Source: Acidobacteriota bacterium (GTDB lineage Bacteria > Acidobacteriota > Thermoanaerobaculia > UBA5066). Taken from it: a DNA stretch of 64,000 nt. The translations under genes were made by a program, and so were the position numbers. Positions within the stretch are counted from its first letter, which is position 1. Every line of letters begins with the position of its first letter. Below, piece by piece: positions 36,658-45,839 of this stretch. The notes beneath the pieces were generated by a model, which was given only the letters and a program-made list of their open reading frames with translations, ran no database searches and was not told the origin of the DNA. The stretch is from contig JADJVE010000009.1 of the NCBI GenBank assembly GCA_016716715.1, forward strand, positions 124,001 to 188,000. The letters run 5' to 3'.

Positions 36658-38443
36658 TCAACGGCCCTGATTCGGGGTAGGAGTCGGGGCCGGCGCTGGA
36701 TTCGGGAGGGAGGGCGCAAAGACGCCGGCCTTTGGGAGCAGTCCGGGGCTCAGGACTCTCGCCCGTCGGATCCCGGCGTCCCAGATCGTGGTGCTGATGA
36801 CGTTCGAGGCGATATTGAAGACGTCGGTGAAGCCGAGGTCGGGGCCGGAGGGGTTGACGTCGCTGTCCTTCGTGTCGTCGGCGTCGGCGTCCTTGGGGCT
36901 GAAGGAGTCGTTGGCGCCGGGCAGGACGACGCGGATGCGGTAGAGCCGGGCAGGGGCGCGCAGGGTAGATGCCCGAGCCGTTCGTGACGGCCGAGGCAAT
37001 CATCTGCGACTGGCGGGGTTCCAGAGCTGGACCGTGACGCCCGCAAGACCGGGCTCGCCGGCGTCCTGCCTGCCGTCGCCGTCGAGGTCGTCCCACACGA
37101 AGTTGCCGATATTGACCGGCGTGGGCGTGCGCGTGGGCGTGGGTGTGCGGAAGACGCGGATCCCGGCGTCCCAGATCGTGGTGCTGATGACGTTCGAGGC
37201 GATATTGAAGACGTCGGTGAAGCCGAGGTCGGGGCCGGAGGGGGTTGACGTCGCTGTCCTTCGTGTCGTCGGCGTCGGCGTCTTTCGGGCTGAAGGAGTC
37301 GCTGGCGCCGGGCAGGACGACGCGGATGCGGTAGGAGCCGGGCAGGGGTGCGACGACGCTGTAGATGCCCGAGCCGTTCGTGACGGCCGAGGCAATCATC
37401 TGCGACTTGGCCGGATTCCAGAGCTGGACCGTGACGCCCGCAAGACCGGGCTCGCCGGCGTCCTGCCTGCCGTCGCCGTCGAGGTCGTCCCACACGAAGT
37501 TGCCGATGTTGACCGGCGTGGGCGTGCGCGTGGGCGTGGGTGTGCGGAAGACGCGGATCCCGGCATCGAAGATCGTGGTGCTGATGACGTTCGAGGCGAT
37601 GTTGAAGACGTCGGTGAAGCCGAGGTCGGGGCCGGAGGGGTTGACGTCGCTGTCCTTCGTGTCGTCGGCGTCGGCGTCCTTGGGGCTGAAGGAGTCGTTG
37701 GCGCCGGGCAGGACGACGCGGATGCGGTAGGAGCCGGGCAGGGGCGCGACGACGCTGTAGATGCCCGAGCCGTTCGTGACGGCCGAGGCAATCATCTGCG
37801 ACTTGGCCGGATTCCAGAGCTGGACCGTGACGCCCGCAAGACCGGGCTCGCCGGCGTCCTGCCTGCCGTCGCCGTCGAGGTCGTCCCACACGAAGTTGCC
37901 GATGTTGACCGGCGTGGGCGTGCGCGTGGGCGTGGGTGTGCGGAAGACGCGGATCCCGGCGTCCCAGATCGTGGTGCTGATGACGTTCGAGGCGATATTG
38001 AAGACGTCGGTGAAGCCCGTGTCGGGGCCGGAGGGGTTGACGTCGCTGTCCTTCGTGTCGTCGGCGTCGGCGTCCTTGGGGCTGAAGGAGTCGCTGGCGC
38101 CGGGCAGGACGACGCGGATGCGGTAGGAGCCGGGCTGGGGCGCGACGACGCTGTAGATGCCCGAGCCGTTCGTGACGGCCGAGGCGATCATCTGCGACTT
38201 GGCGGGGTTCCAGAGCTGGACCGTGACGCCCGCAAGACCGGGCTCGCCGGCGTCCTGCCTGCCGTCGCCGTCGAGGTCGTCCCACACGAAGTTGCCGATA
38301 TTGACCGGCGTGGGCGTGCGCGTGGGCGTGGGTTGTTGAACCACGGCGGCCTTCGCGAGGGAGCCCGGCTTGATCGCGCCCTGGGCGAGCACCTCGTGGG
38401 GCGCGAAGCAGAGGACCAGCAATGCGCCGGCGGTCGTCTTCAT
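36658..38443 (-). CDS. SdrD B-like repeat surface protein, with frameshifts
   Basis: Signal peptide (GALLVLCFAPHEVLAQ) followed by four near-identical 132-residue units. Each has a PTPTRTPTPVNIG linker, then a SdrD B-like domain with a calcium-type loop (DDLDGDGRQDAGEPG), VTVQLWNPAKSQMIASAV, GSYRIRVVLPGA and GFTDVFNIASNVISTT. The C-terminus is a short Pro-rich tail (APAPTPTPNQGR). The first three units read in one frame until an extra G at about 37238 (five instead of four). Unit four also lacks a T near 37015 and several bases near 36940-36965. Correcting these restores one frame to the stop at 36658. Surface adhesion or structural role inferred from the domain type. Confidence 0.75.
36766..38335 (-). 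repeat. four tandem 396-bp repeats, nearly identical
   Basis: Landmark CCGAGC occurs at 36973, 37369, 37765 and 38161, spaced exactly 396 bases. Units differ at only a few positions plus the indels in the C-terminal unit. Such identity implies recent duplication or gene conversion and makes assembly of copy number uncertain. Confidence 0.92.
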
Positions 38444-38532
38444 ACGTTGATCCGGAATCTCAACGCCATTCTATCCGACGGGGGATGCGCCCCCCCCGCT
38501 CGAAGGGAAAATGAGCGGACCCGAGGGGGCTT

Positions 38533-40056
38533 TCAGGGACGTCGGGCGGGCCGGAGGACGGCCGCGAAGGGGAGACCGAAGCGGGCGCGGGATCCGGTCG
38601 ACATCGCGAGGACGTAGCCCCGGAGCGTGCCGTCGTCCTCGAGGCGCAGAAGGAGCCCCAGCTTGTGGGGGGCGGCGCGTGTTTCCGCTGTCTCGAGGCC
38701 CGAGGGGAGGTCGCCCCGGAAGGCGGCCCCGTCCTCGCGCACCGAGGAAAGGCGGGCGGCCTCGCGGCCGTCCAGCGAGCCGGTGACGGTGCCGTCCTCC
38801 CGGAACTCGAGCTCGAGAGCCACCGACCTCTCCGGCGTCCGCACGACCCCCCTCCACCAGCCGAGCCACGGAGCCGGCGTCTTCCAGTCCCGCGTGCGCA
38901 GGGCTTCCGGAAGATCGAATCGATCCGGTGGCGCCGCCACGCCTCGAAGCGCCGCGAGGAGCTCGGTCGTGAAGAGCAGGGTCTCGCTGTCGCCCGCGGG
39001 AGTATTCATCGCGACCGCGGCCGCGACGCCGTCCGCGGGCCGGACCTGCAAAGAGGCGGAGCCCGGAGCCGCCGAGCCGTCCGCGATCAGGACGTCGCCT
39101 TCCTCCGCCCCGAAGCCGCGCCACCATCCGAGCGTGTAGAAGCCCCTCGCCCTCTTCAGGAGCGCGCAGGTTTCCGGCGAGAGCGCGTAACGCGCCGACG
39201 CCACGCGTGTCGAGGTGAAAGAGAGTCCGAAGAGGGCGAGGTCGTGGACGCTCGACCAGAACCCCGCGCCGCCGTCCGGTTGCATCGTGTCGAACGCGAG
39301 GCGCTCCCCGGCGGACGAATATCCGGCCGACAGGAACGGGCGGTGTGACGGGTCCGGCCGGAGCGCCGTCCGGCGCAGGCGGAGGGGAGTGAGGAGCTCT
39401 TCGGCCACCACGCGCGGAAACTCCCGACCCGCGGCGCGCGCGACGATCTCCTCGACGACGCCGAAGGAGAGGTTCGAGTAGTGGAAACGGCGGCCTGGCT
39501 TGAACGCCGCGAACCCATGCGCACGCAGGACTTCGGCCATCGTCGGGACGGGGCGCGTCTCGTCCGTCCAGTAGAACTCGTACATGTGGGGGATCCCCGC
39601 CGTCATGTCGAGGAGCGCCCGCACGGTGAGCGCGCGGGCGTCGCCGGGCTCCACGGCGAGGAGGTCCGGCGGCAGCCACTTCCGCGCGGGTTCGTCGAGC
39701 CCGATCCGGCCCCGCTCGGCGAGGCGGAGCGCGGTAGTGGCCGTGAGCGACTTCGCGACGGAAGCCGTGAAGTACATCGTTTCAGGCGTCGCGGCGCGGT
39801 TGCCCTCGCGATCCGCGAGCCCCCAGGCCCGCTCCCAGACGACGCGGCCGCCTCGGGCCACGGCGGCCGCGACCGAGGGGGCCTTGCCGGCCTCGACGAG
39901 CGCGCGCATCCGCGCGCCGACGTCCTCGATGCGCCTGCGCTCCTCCTCCGTCAGCGCCGGAGAAAAGGACTGCGGCTCGTCTTCGCCGTGGACCGGGCGT
40001 CCGGCGAAGACGAGGACCAGAAGGAGCCCGATTCGCGTCTTCGTCCTGCCCGTCAC
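38533..40056 (-). CDS. serine hydrolase, beta-lactamase/class C-like family
   Basis: 507 residues with a leader peptide (GLLLVLVFAGRPVHG). SxxK motif in TASVAKSLTATTALRL (about residue 100) and YxN motif in HYSNLSFGVVEE (about 200). The C-terminal 150 residues are a beta-rich tail. Members act as esterases, peptidases or DD-carboxypeptidase-like enzymes; resistance to beta-lactams should not be assumed. Periplasmic. Start is a GTG; 40 bases separate it from the M13 peptidase gene upstream, so co-transcription is likely. Confidence 0.87.
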   Translation of the reverse strand: MTGRTKTRIGLLLVLVFAGRPVHGEDEPQSFSPALTEEERRRIEDVGARMRALVEAGKAPSVAAAVARGGRVVWERAWGLADREGNRAATPETMYFTASVAKSLTATTALRLAERGRIGLDEPARKWLPPDLLAVEPGDARALTVRALLDMTAGIPHMYEFYWTDETRPVPTMAEVLRAHGFAAFKPGRRFHYSNLSFGVVEEIVARAAGREFPRVVAEELLTPLRLRRTALRPDPSHRPFLSAGYSSAGERLAFDTMQPDGGAGFWSSVHDLALFGLSFTSTRVASARYALSPETCALLKRARGFYTLGWWRGFGAEEGDVLIADGSAAPGSASLQVRPADGVAAAVAMNTPAGDSETLLFTTELLAALRGVAAPPDRFDLPEALRTRDWKTPAPWLGWWRGVVRTPERSVALELEFREDGTVTGSLDGREAARLSSVREDGAAFRGDLPSGLETAETRAAPHKLGLLLRLEDDGTLRGYVLAMSTGSRARFGLPFAAVLRPARRP

Positions 40057-40096
40057 GTCCGAGAGACGTCCGTCGCGCGCAGGGGTTTCGCCCGTC

Positions 40097-42133
40097 CTAC
40101 CAGATGCTCGGGCGGTCCGCCTCCGCGCGGCGCATCGGCGTTCCCTCGGCGCAGCCGAAGGCGTCGTAGAACTCCGGCAGGTTGGACGGCGGGCCGAGGG
40201 CGCGCCACTTGCCGGGGCTGTGCGGGTTCGTGTTGAGCTGGACGCGCATCGCTTCGTCGCGGTACTGGCTGCGCCAGATCGTCGCGTACGAGAGGAAGAA
40301 GCGCTGCTCGGGCGTGAAGCCGTCGATTTTTTCCTTCGGCTTGCCCGCGTACGCCTTCTGCATCGCGGTCCAGGCGATCTTGATCCCGCCGAGGTCGCCG
40401 ATGTTCTCGCCGAGCGTCAGCTTGCCGTTGATGGACTGGTCCGGCAGCGGCCTGTACGCGTCGAACTGCTTGACGATGAGCGCCGTGCGCGCGTCGTACG
40501 CCCTGCGGTCGTCGGCCGTCCACCAGTTCTTGAGGTTGCCGTCGGCGTCGTACTGGCTGCCGGAGTCGTCGAAGCCGTGCGACATCTCGTGCCCGATCAC
40601 GACGCCGATCCCGCCGTAGTTCACGGCGTCGTCCGCGTCCTCGTAGAAGAAGGGCGGCTGAAGGATGCCGGCGGGGAAGACGATCTCGTTCAGGGTGGAG
40701 CTGTAATACGCGTTCACGGTCGGGGGCGTCATCCCCCACTCGTTGCGCTCGATCGGCTTGCCGAGCTTCGCGAGGTTGCGCTTCGTCTCGAAGACGCGGG
40801 CACGGCGGACGTTTTCGGCGAACGGGACGTCGCGCGAGATCGTCAGGGCCGAGTAGTCCTTCCAGACGTCGGGATAGCCGATCTTCACGTTGAACGCGGC
40901 CAGCTTCCGCTGGGCCTGGGCTTTCGTCTCGGCGCCCATCCACGGCAGCGCCTCGATGCGCTCCTTGAGGGCCGCCCGCATGTTCTCCACGAGCACGCGC
41001 ATGCGCTCCTTCGCCTTCGGGCTGAAGGCGCGCGCGACGTAGATCGGTCCGACGGCCTCACCGAGCGCCATGTCCGTGGCCGCCTGGACGCGGCGCCAGG
41101 GCTCTTCCTGCTGCGGCGTCCCGTTCAGCTTCTTCCCGTTGAAGGCGAAGTCCTCGTCCTGGAAGGCCTTCGAGAGGAACGGCGCAGCGGCGCGGGCGGC
41201 ATGCCAGCGCAGGTACGTGCGCCAATCCGCGGGCGGGACCGAACGCGCGAGCGCGCCGAAGCCCGTGAAGAACCCGGGCTGTCGGACGTTGACCTCCGTC
41301 GAGGCCGAGGCGCCCATGTCGGCCATGAACTTCGCGAAGTCGAAGCCCGGGGCTTCGGCGTTCAGGGCCGCGAGCGTTTTCTTGTTGTAGGTCTTCTGCG
41401 GGTCGCGGTTCTCGACGCGCGTGAGGGAGGCCTGGGCGAGCTTCGTCTCGATCCCCATGACGACGTCGGCCTCGGCCTTCGCGGCCTCCGGCGCGTCGCC
41501 GGCGAGCTCGAGCATCTTCGCGACGTGCGCGCGATACGCTTCGCGCAGATCCTTCGACTTCACGTCGTCCTTGATGTAGTAGTCGCGGTCGGGGAGGCCG
41601 AGGCCGCCCTGGTTGAAGATCCCGATGTAGCGCGTGGAGTTCCGCGCGTCCTGGGCGACGCGGAAGCCGAAGCCGGCGTTCGCGCCCGAGAGATGCAGCT
41701 CGGCGAGGACGGCGGGGAGGTCGTCGGCCGATTTCAGCTTCGCGATCGTCGCGAAGGAGGGTGCGAGCGGCGCGGCGCCGGCCTTCTCGCGGGCGGCGGC
41801 GTCCATGCCGGTCGCGTAGAAGTCGGAGACCTTCTGCTGGGGCGTGCCCTTGGGCCAGTCCGTCTTCCCGGACGTTTCCTCGAGGATCTTCTTCACGACG
41901 TCGCGGTTGCGGTCCGCGAGCGCGTCGAACCCGCCGTAGCGGCTGCGGTCGGCCGGGATCGGGTGAGCGGCCAGCCACGCGCCGTTCGCGAACTGGTAGA
42001 AGTCCTCGCAGGGCTTCGCGGACGCGTCGAAGTCGGCGGGGTCGATCGCCTTCGGCTTCGCGGGAGGAGGCTGGGCGAAGAGGGAGATTGCTGCGAATGA
42101 AAAGACGAGAACGAGTGCAGCACGAAGACGCAT
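40097..42133 (-). CDS. M13-family zinc metallopeptidase (neprilysin-like)
   Basis: 678 residues. Start set at ATG 42133 by AAAGGAG 6 bases upstream; a signal peptide (LVLVFSFAAISLFAQ) follows. Peptidase motifs: NAYYSSTLNEIVFPAGILQ, HEMSH at 40577-40591 (the HExxH zinc site), GENIGDLGG (third zinc ligand Glu), and the C-terminal VQLNTNPHSPGKWRALGP that shapes the substrate pocket. Length is typical for bacterial M13 (PepO-like). Exported oligopeptidase. Confidence 0.95.
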   Translation of the reverse strand: MRLRAALVLVFSFAAISLFAQPPPAKPKAIDPADFDASAKPCEDFYQFANGAWLAAHPIPADRSRYGGFDALADRNRDVVKKILEETSGKTDWPKGTPQQKVSDFYATGMDAAAREKAGAAPLAPSFATIAKLKSADDLPAVLAELHLSGANAGFGFRVAQDARNSTRYIGIFNQGGLGLPDRDYYIKDDVKSKDLREAYRAHVAKMLELAGDAPEAAKAEADVVMGIETKLAQASLTRVENRDPQKTYNKKTLAALNAEAPGFDFAKFMADMGASASTEVNVRQPGFFTGFGALARSVPPADWRTYLRWHAARAAAPFLSKAFQDEDFAFNGKKLNGTPQQEEPWRRVQAATDMALGEAVGPIYVARAFSPKAKERMRVLVENMRAALKERIEALPWMGAETKAQAQRKLAAFNVKIGYPDVWKDYSALTISRDVPFAENVRRARVFETKRNLAKLGKPIERNEWGMTPPTVNAYYSSTLNEIVFPAGILQPPFFYEDADDAVNYGGIGVVIGHEMSHGFDDSGSQYDADGNLKNWWTADDRRAYDARTALIVKQFDAYRPLPDQSINGKLTLGENIGDLGGIKIAWTAMQKAYAGKPKEKIDGFTPEQRFFLSYATIWRSQYRDEAMRVQLNTNPHSPGKWRALGPPSNLPEFYDAFGCAEGTPMRRAEADRPSIW

Positions 42134-42196
42134 GGCTTCTCCTTTGGGCCGGAGTCTAACGGGAGACCCTGACAACCGGACCCCCGCTGCCTGCGA

Positions 42197-44593
42197 TCAG
42201 GCGACGGCGGCTTGCCGGGAGTCCTTCGCGCGCCTGAGGAGCGCCACGAGGCCGCCCAGCATCATCACGTAGAAGCCGCCCCAGACGAGGGAGATCAGGG
42301 GCTTCGTCGTGACGTCGATCGAGAGCGTCTCGGCCGTCGCGGGCTTGAGGTCGCCGCCCGCGGCGACGCCCATGAGCTCCAGCTCGCAGGTCCCCTCGTT
42401 CGGGGACACCCGCTTGATGCGCATGCGGCCCTTGCCGGGGAGCGGCGTGTCGGGCGCCTCTGTGGCCTGCCCGCCGTCGGTCGCGCCGAAGTACATGACG
42501 AACTTAGCCGTCTTCTCCTCGGCGGCCTCGGCAGTCGTCACGAGGAAGTTGGCCGTCACCGTGACGTGGGGACGCGTGGCGTCGTTGATCGCCGAGCGAT
42601 CCGCCGAGAAGTCCAGGAACTTGATCTTGATCCCGTCGGCGCTCTTGCTCTCGCCCTTCTTGAGCGCGATCGTCGAGCCCTCGACGCGCGCGGGCTGCCC
42701 CGGGTCGTAGGACTGCGGCGAAACGTAGAGGTCCATGAGCGGGGTCGAGCGCACGTCGGGGTTCGCCATCATCTGCTGCGTGCGCTGGTTCATGTACATC
42801 TTCGGGTAAGCCTTCCAGACCTTGCCCGAAGGCGACGCGACTTCGACCTCCATCGCCTGCTTGGCGCGGCGGTCGTTCAGGTCGAGCATGTTGAGCTCTT
42901 CGGGCTGCTTGACGTCGCCCTTCTCGTTCACGAAGACGACCTTGGTGAACGTCATCGTGTGGCGGCCCACCTGCGTCGGCTGGCCCTTCGGGAGGTTGAT
43001 CTGCTGCTTCGTCTCGTAGACGCCGGAGACGAGGATCCCGACGAGCATGATCGAAACGCCCACGTGCGCGAGGTAGCCGCCCACGGTGGAAACCGCCTTG
43101 CGCCGCACGAAGAGCGCGACCGTCTGCGCGTTCGCGGCCATCCCGAAGACCGCGAAGGAGAGGATGGCGAGGTCGCGCACGGAGTGGACGCCGGCCGCGA
43201 AGGCGACGCCGCCGCCCATGAGACCGATGGCGGCGGCGACGAACGCCTTCTTCGCCACGACGGCGAGCGTCTCCCCGCGCCAGGACAGGAACGGGACGAG
43301 CGCGACGAGGAACGCCATGAGCGCGGCGATCGGCGCGTGCGTGACGTTGTAGAAGCTCGTCGAGACCTGCGAAGCCTTGCCGCCGATGCGGGTGAGGATC
43401 GGTGCGGACGTGCCGAGGAGGATGACGAGGCCCGAGGCGCTGAACAGAGTCACGGAGAGGATGAAGAGGACGGAGCGCGAGAGGAACGGCTCCTCCTTCT
43501 CCTTGCCGGCCGCGTCGAGGTCGGACACGACCGGGATCTCCTTCCACCGGAAGGCGAGGAGGCCGAGGCCTCCCACGAGGAAGACCACGATGATGGCGAC
43601 GAGCCAGCCCGTGATCCCGAGGTCGATGAAGGAATGGACGGAGAAGTCCGCGAGGACGCCGGAGCGCGTCAGGAACGTGCCGTAGAGGATGCAGCAGAAC
43701 GCGAGGATCGCCAGGATGATGTTGATCTTCCGGTGCTTCTCGCGCGCCTTCTGGAGGAACATCCCGTGGACGAGCGCCACGGTCGCGAGCCACGGCACGA
43801 GCGACGTGTTCTCCACCGGGTCCCACGCCCAGTAGCCGCCCCAGCCGAGCGTCTTGTACGCCCAGTAGCCGCCCATGAGGATCGCGGTGCCGAGCGTCAC
43901 GAACGTGAAGAGCGCCCAGGGCATCGCGCGGACGACCCAGCCGTCCCAGCGCTTCATCCAGAGCGCCGCGATCGCGAACGCGAACGGCACGCTGAGCGAG
44001 GCGAAGCCGGAGAACATGACCGGCGGGTGGATGACCATCCACGGGTCCTGCAGGAGCGGATTCAGGCCCTGGCCGTCGGGCGGGATCTGGCCGAGGAAGC
44101 GGAACGGCGACTGCTTCACGAGGATCGCGACGATCCCGATGAAGGAGGCGACGTACACGATCATGACCGGCGGCTCCTGCTCCTTGGCTGAACGTAGGAC
44201 GAAGAGGCCGATGAGCGAGCCGAAGAAGAGCCAGAGAAGGAACGAACCCTCCTGTCCGGCCCAGAACGTCGAGAACAGGTAGTAGTAGGGGAGATCCCGG
44301 CCCGAGTACGACGACACGTACGAGAGGCGGAAGTCGTGGGACAGGAGCCGGCCCATGAGGAGGACCGAGGCGAGGACGACGGAGAACGTGAAGGCGTAAT
44401 AGAGGCGGCGGGCGAGGAGAAGAGGGGACGAAGAGGGGATTTCTTCGAATGGCAACAGGGCAGGGCCGCCGGCCGTCGCCGCGGCCACGCGCATTGCGCG
44501 CCAGTACGTCAGCGCGCAGAGGACGCCGAAGACGAGCGCCGCCCACATCGCGACGGTGCCCGGCGCGAAACCGAGGGGGGATCCCAGGCCCAT
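42197..44593 (-). CDS. ccmF: CcmF cytochrome c heme lyase subunit
   Basis: 798 residues, about 13-15 membrane segments. The WWD heme-handling motif is in WGGYWAWDPVENTSLVPW (about residue 255). HPPVMFSGFASL and GQEGSFLLW are typical CcmF. A periplasmic domain near the C-terminus (about 545-760) precedes the last helix. It transfers heme to apocytochrome; in the minimal Ccm variant it must also do so without CcmH. Starts one base after the ccmE stop. The N-terminal LLPFEEIPSSSPLL stretch coincides with a local AT-richer patch. Confidence 0.95.
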   Translation of the reverse strand: MGLGSPLGFAPGTVAMWAALVFGVLCALTYWRAMRVAAATAGGPALLPFEEIPSSSPLLLARRLYYAFTFSVVLASVLLMGRLLSHDFRLSYVSSYSGRDLPYYYLFSTFWAGQEGSFLLWLFFGSLIGLFVLRSAKEQEPPVMIVYVASFIGIVAILVKQSPFRFLGQIPPDGQGLNPLLQDPWMVIHPPVMFSGFASLSVPFAFAIAALWMKRWDGWVVRAMPWALFTFVTLGTAILMGGYWAYKTLGWGGYWAWDPVENTSLVPWLATVALVHGMFLQKAREKHRKINIILAILAFCCILYGTFLTRSGVLADFSVHSFIDLGITGWLVAIIVVFLVGGLGLLAFRWKEIPVVSDLDAAGKEKEEPFLSRSVLFILSVTLFSASGLVILLGTSAPILTRIGGKASQVSTSFYNVTHAPIAALMAFLVALVPFLSWRGETLAVVAKKAFVAAAIGLMGGGVAFAAGVHSVRDLAILSFAVFGMAANAQTVALFVRRKAVSTVGGYLAHVGVSIMLVGILVSGVYETKQQINLPKGQPTQVGRHTMTFTKVVFVNEKGDVKQPEELNMLDLNDRRAKQAMEVEVASPSGKVWKAYPKMYMNQRTQQMMANPDVRSTPLMDLYVSPQSYDPGQPARVEGSTIALKKGESKSADGIKIKFLDFSADRSAINDATRPHVTVTANFLVTTAEAAEEKTAKFVMYFGATDGGQATEAPDTPLPGKGRMRIKRVSPNEGTCELELMGVAAGGDLKPATAETLSIDVTTKPLISLVWGGFYVMMLGGLVALLRRAKDSRQAAVA

Positions 44594-44594
44594 G

Positions 44595-44990
44595 TCAGGC
44601 CTTCTTCCCGTACTGCTTCTCGATCTCCTCGCCCTGGTATTTCGAGGGGCATTTCACGAGGAGCTTCTCCGCCGTGAATTTGTCGTTCTCGTAGCGGCCG
44701 ATCGCGACGATCGACACCGCGTCCTCGAAGTTCGCCGGCTTGACGTCCGTGTAGGACACGGGGATCAGCTCCTTCGTCTGCGGGTCGACGAGCGTGAAGT
44801 TGAGGACCTTCTTGTCCTGGTCGTATTTCGTGGAGCCCTTTTCGAGGGCGCCCATCACCTGAACGGTGCGGCGAGAGGCCTTCGCCTCGGTGAACGACAC
44901 GTAAGGCGTCATGGTCTTCGTGAACGTCGTCAGTCCGAGGGCGAGGAAGCCGAGGATCAGGATGGCTCCGGCCCAGTAGGCGCGTTTCAT
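44595..44990 (-). CDS. ccmE: CcmE heme chaperone, CXXXY variant
   Basis: 131 residues: N-terminal anchor (WAGAILILGFLALGLTTF) and an OB-fold periplasmic domain (VQVMGALEKGSTKYDQ, IPVSYTDVKPANFED). In classical CcmE heme is bound covalently by His in HDEKY. Here the matching place reads C114-PSK-Y118 in LLVKCPSKYQG, so Cys replaces His and Tyr is kept. This CXXXY form is known from the Ccm variant that lacks CcmG and CcmH, first characterised in Desulfovibrio. ATG overlaps the ccmD stop. Confidence 0.95.
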   Translation of the reverse strand: MKRAYWAGAILILGFLALGLTTFTKTMTPYVSFTEAKASRRTVQVMGALEKGSTKYDQDKKVLNFTLVDPQTKELIPVSYTDVKPANFEDAVSIVAIGRYENDKFTAEKLLVKCPSKYQGEEIEKQYGKKA

Positions 44991-45118
44991 TTTGTGTTCT
45001 CCCCGCCGGAACGCGCCTCGGCGGCGCGCACCCGGCGATCCAGGTAGATGAGGTAGCCGAAGATTCCGGCCCAGATGACGATGTTCACCGCGGCGACGTA
45101 TCCGAGAGCCGTGCTCAT
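44987..45118 (-). CDS. ccmD: CcmD-like small membrane protein
   Basis: 43 residues, one membrane segment (YVAAVNIVIWAGIFGYLIYL) followed by a basic cytoplasmic end (DRRVRAAEARSG). Sequence similarity to CcmD is weak by nature; the call rests on size, topology and position between ccmC and ccmE with 4-base overlaps on both sides. CcmD helps release holo-CcmE from CcmABC. Confidence 0.8.
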   Translation of the reverse strand: MSTALGYVAAVNIVIWAGIFGYLIYLDRRVRAAEARSGGENTK

Positions 45119-45777
45119 GCCGACCTCTCGCGGACGAGGCGGGAAATGCGGCGGTCGAGGTTCCACATCCAGTAGAAAAGTCCCATGAAAGCCACCATCG
45201 ACGAGAAGAAGATCAGGCGGATGTCGGACGACATCTTCACCTTTCCCTCCGTGTTGATCACGGTGTCCGGATGTAACGACTGGTACATGCGCGGCACGGC
45301 GAAGACGAGGAACGGCACCGTCACGACCGCGACGAGCGCGTAGGCCGCAGAGAGGGTCGCGCGGCGCTCGGGGTCCTCGAGCGCGCCCCTGAGACCGAGA
45401 TACGCGCCGTAGACGAGGAGGAGCAGGACGATCGACGTTTCGCGCGGGTCCCAGTTCCAGTACGAGTTCCACATGACGCGGGCGAAGATCGAGCCCGTCA
45501 CGGTCGCGAGGACGCAGAAGAGGAACCCGAGGCGGGCGGCCGCGGAGGCGGCGTCGTCGTCCTCGATCCGCCGCTTCCTCAGGTACATCCACGAGTACCA
45601 GGCCGCGACGAAGAAGGCGACGGTCGACACCCAGGCCTGCGGGACGTGGAAGAAGACGATCCGCGAGGACTCGCCGACGAAGTTCTGGGCCGGGCGCGCA
45701 TAGAGGAAGGCCCCCCAGCAGATTGCCGCCATCCCGAGGCCCAGGAACCACTTGGAGATGAGTCCGAGACTCTTCAC
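45115..45777 (-). CDS. ccmC: CcmC heme-handling membrane protein
   Basis: 220 residues, six membrane segments. WWD motif in MWNSYWNWDPRETS (about residue 103) with flanking His in FFHVPQAW (about 44). It loads heme on CcmE. First gene of ccmC-ccmD-ccmE-ccmF, all overlapping or one base apart. GTG start with TATGAT exactly 6 bases upstream. Confidence 0.94.
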   Translation of the reverse strand: MKSLGLISKWFLGLGMAAICWGAFLYARPAQNFVGESSRIVFFHVPQAWVSTVAFFVAAWYSWMYLRKRRIEDDDAASAAARLGFLFCVLATVTGSIFARVMWNSYWNWDPRETSIVLLLLVYGAYLGLRGALEDPERRATLSAAYALVAVVTVPFLVFAVPRMYQSLHPDTVINTEGKVKMSSDIRLIFFSSMVAFMGLFYWMWNLDRRISRLVRERSA

Positions 45778-45783
45778 GCGGGG

Positions 45784-45789
45784 ATCATA
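45784..45789 (-). promoter_or_regulatory. candidate -10 element for ccmC, leaderless type (TATGAT)
   Basis: TATGAT on the minus strand, 6 bases before the ccmC GTG, in the 62-base gap after the porin stop. It implies that ccmCDEF can be transcribed apart from the cytochrome-porin pair. Confidence 0.5.
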
Positions 45790-45839
45790 CCTTCCGTAAC
45801 GGGACGGCCCATTAGTTCACTTGCTTCAGAGACTCGGTG

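Noticed and set aside
36658..38443. True pseudogene
   Set aside because: The damage consists of small indels at G runs and in one repeat unit, which fits assembly or sequencing error in a repeat array; kept as a CDS with a note.
38533..40056. Beta-lactamase resistance gene
   Set aside because: SxxK and YxN are common to all serine hydrolases of this family; length and C-terminal beta tail fit an esterase or peptidase-like member better.
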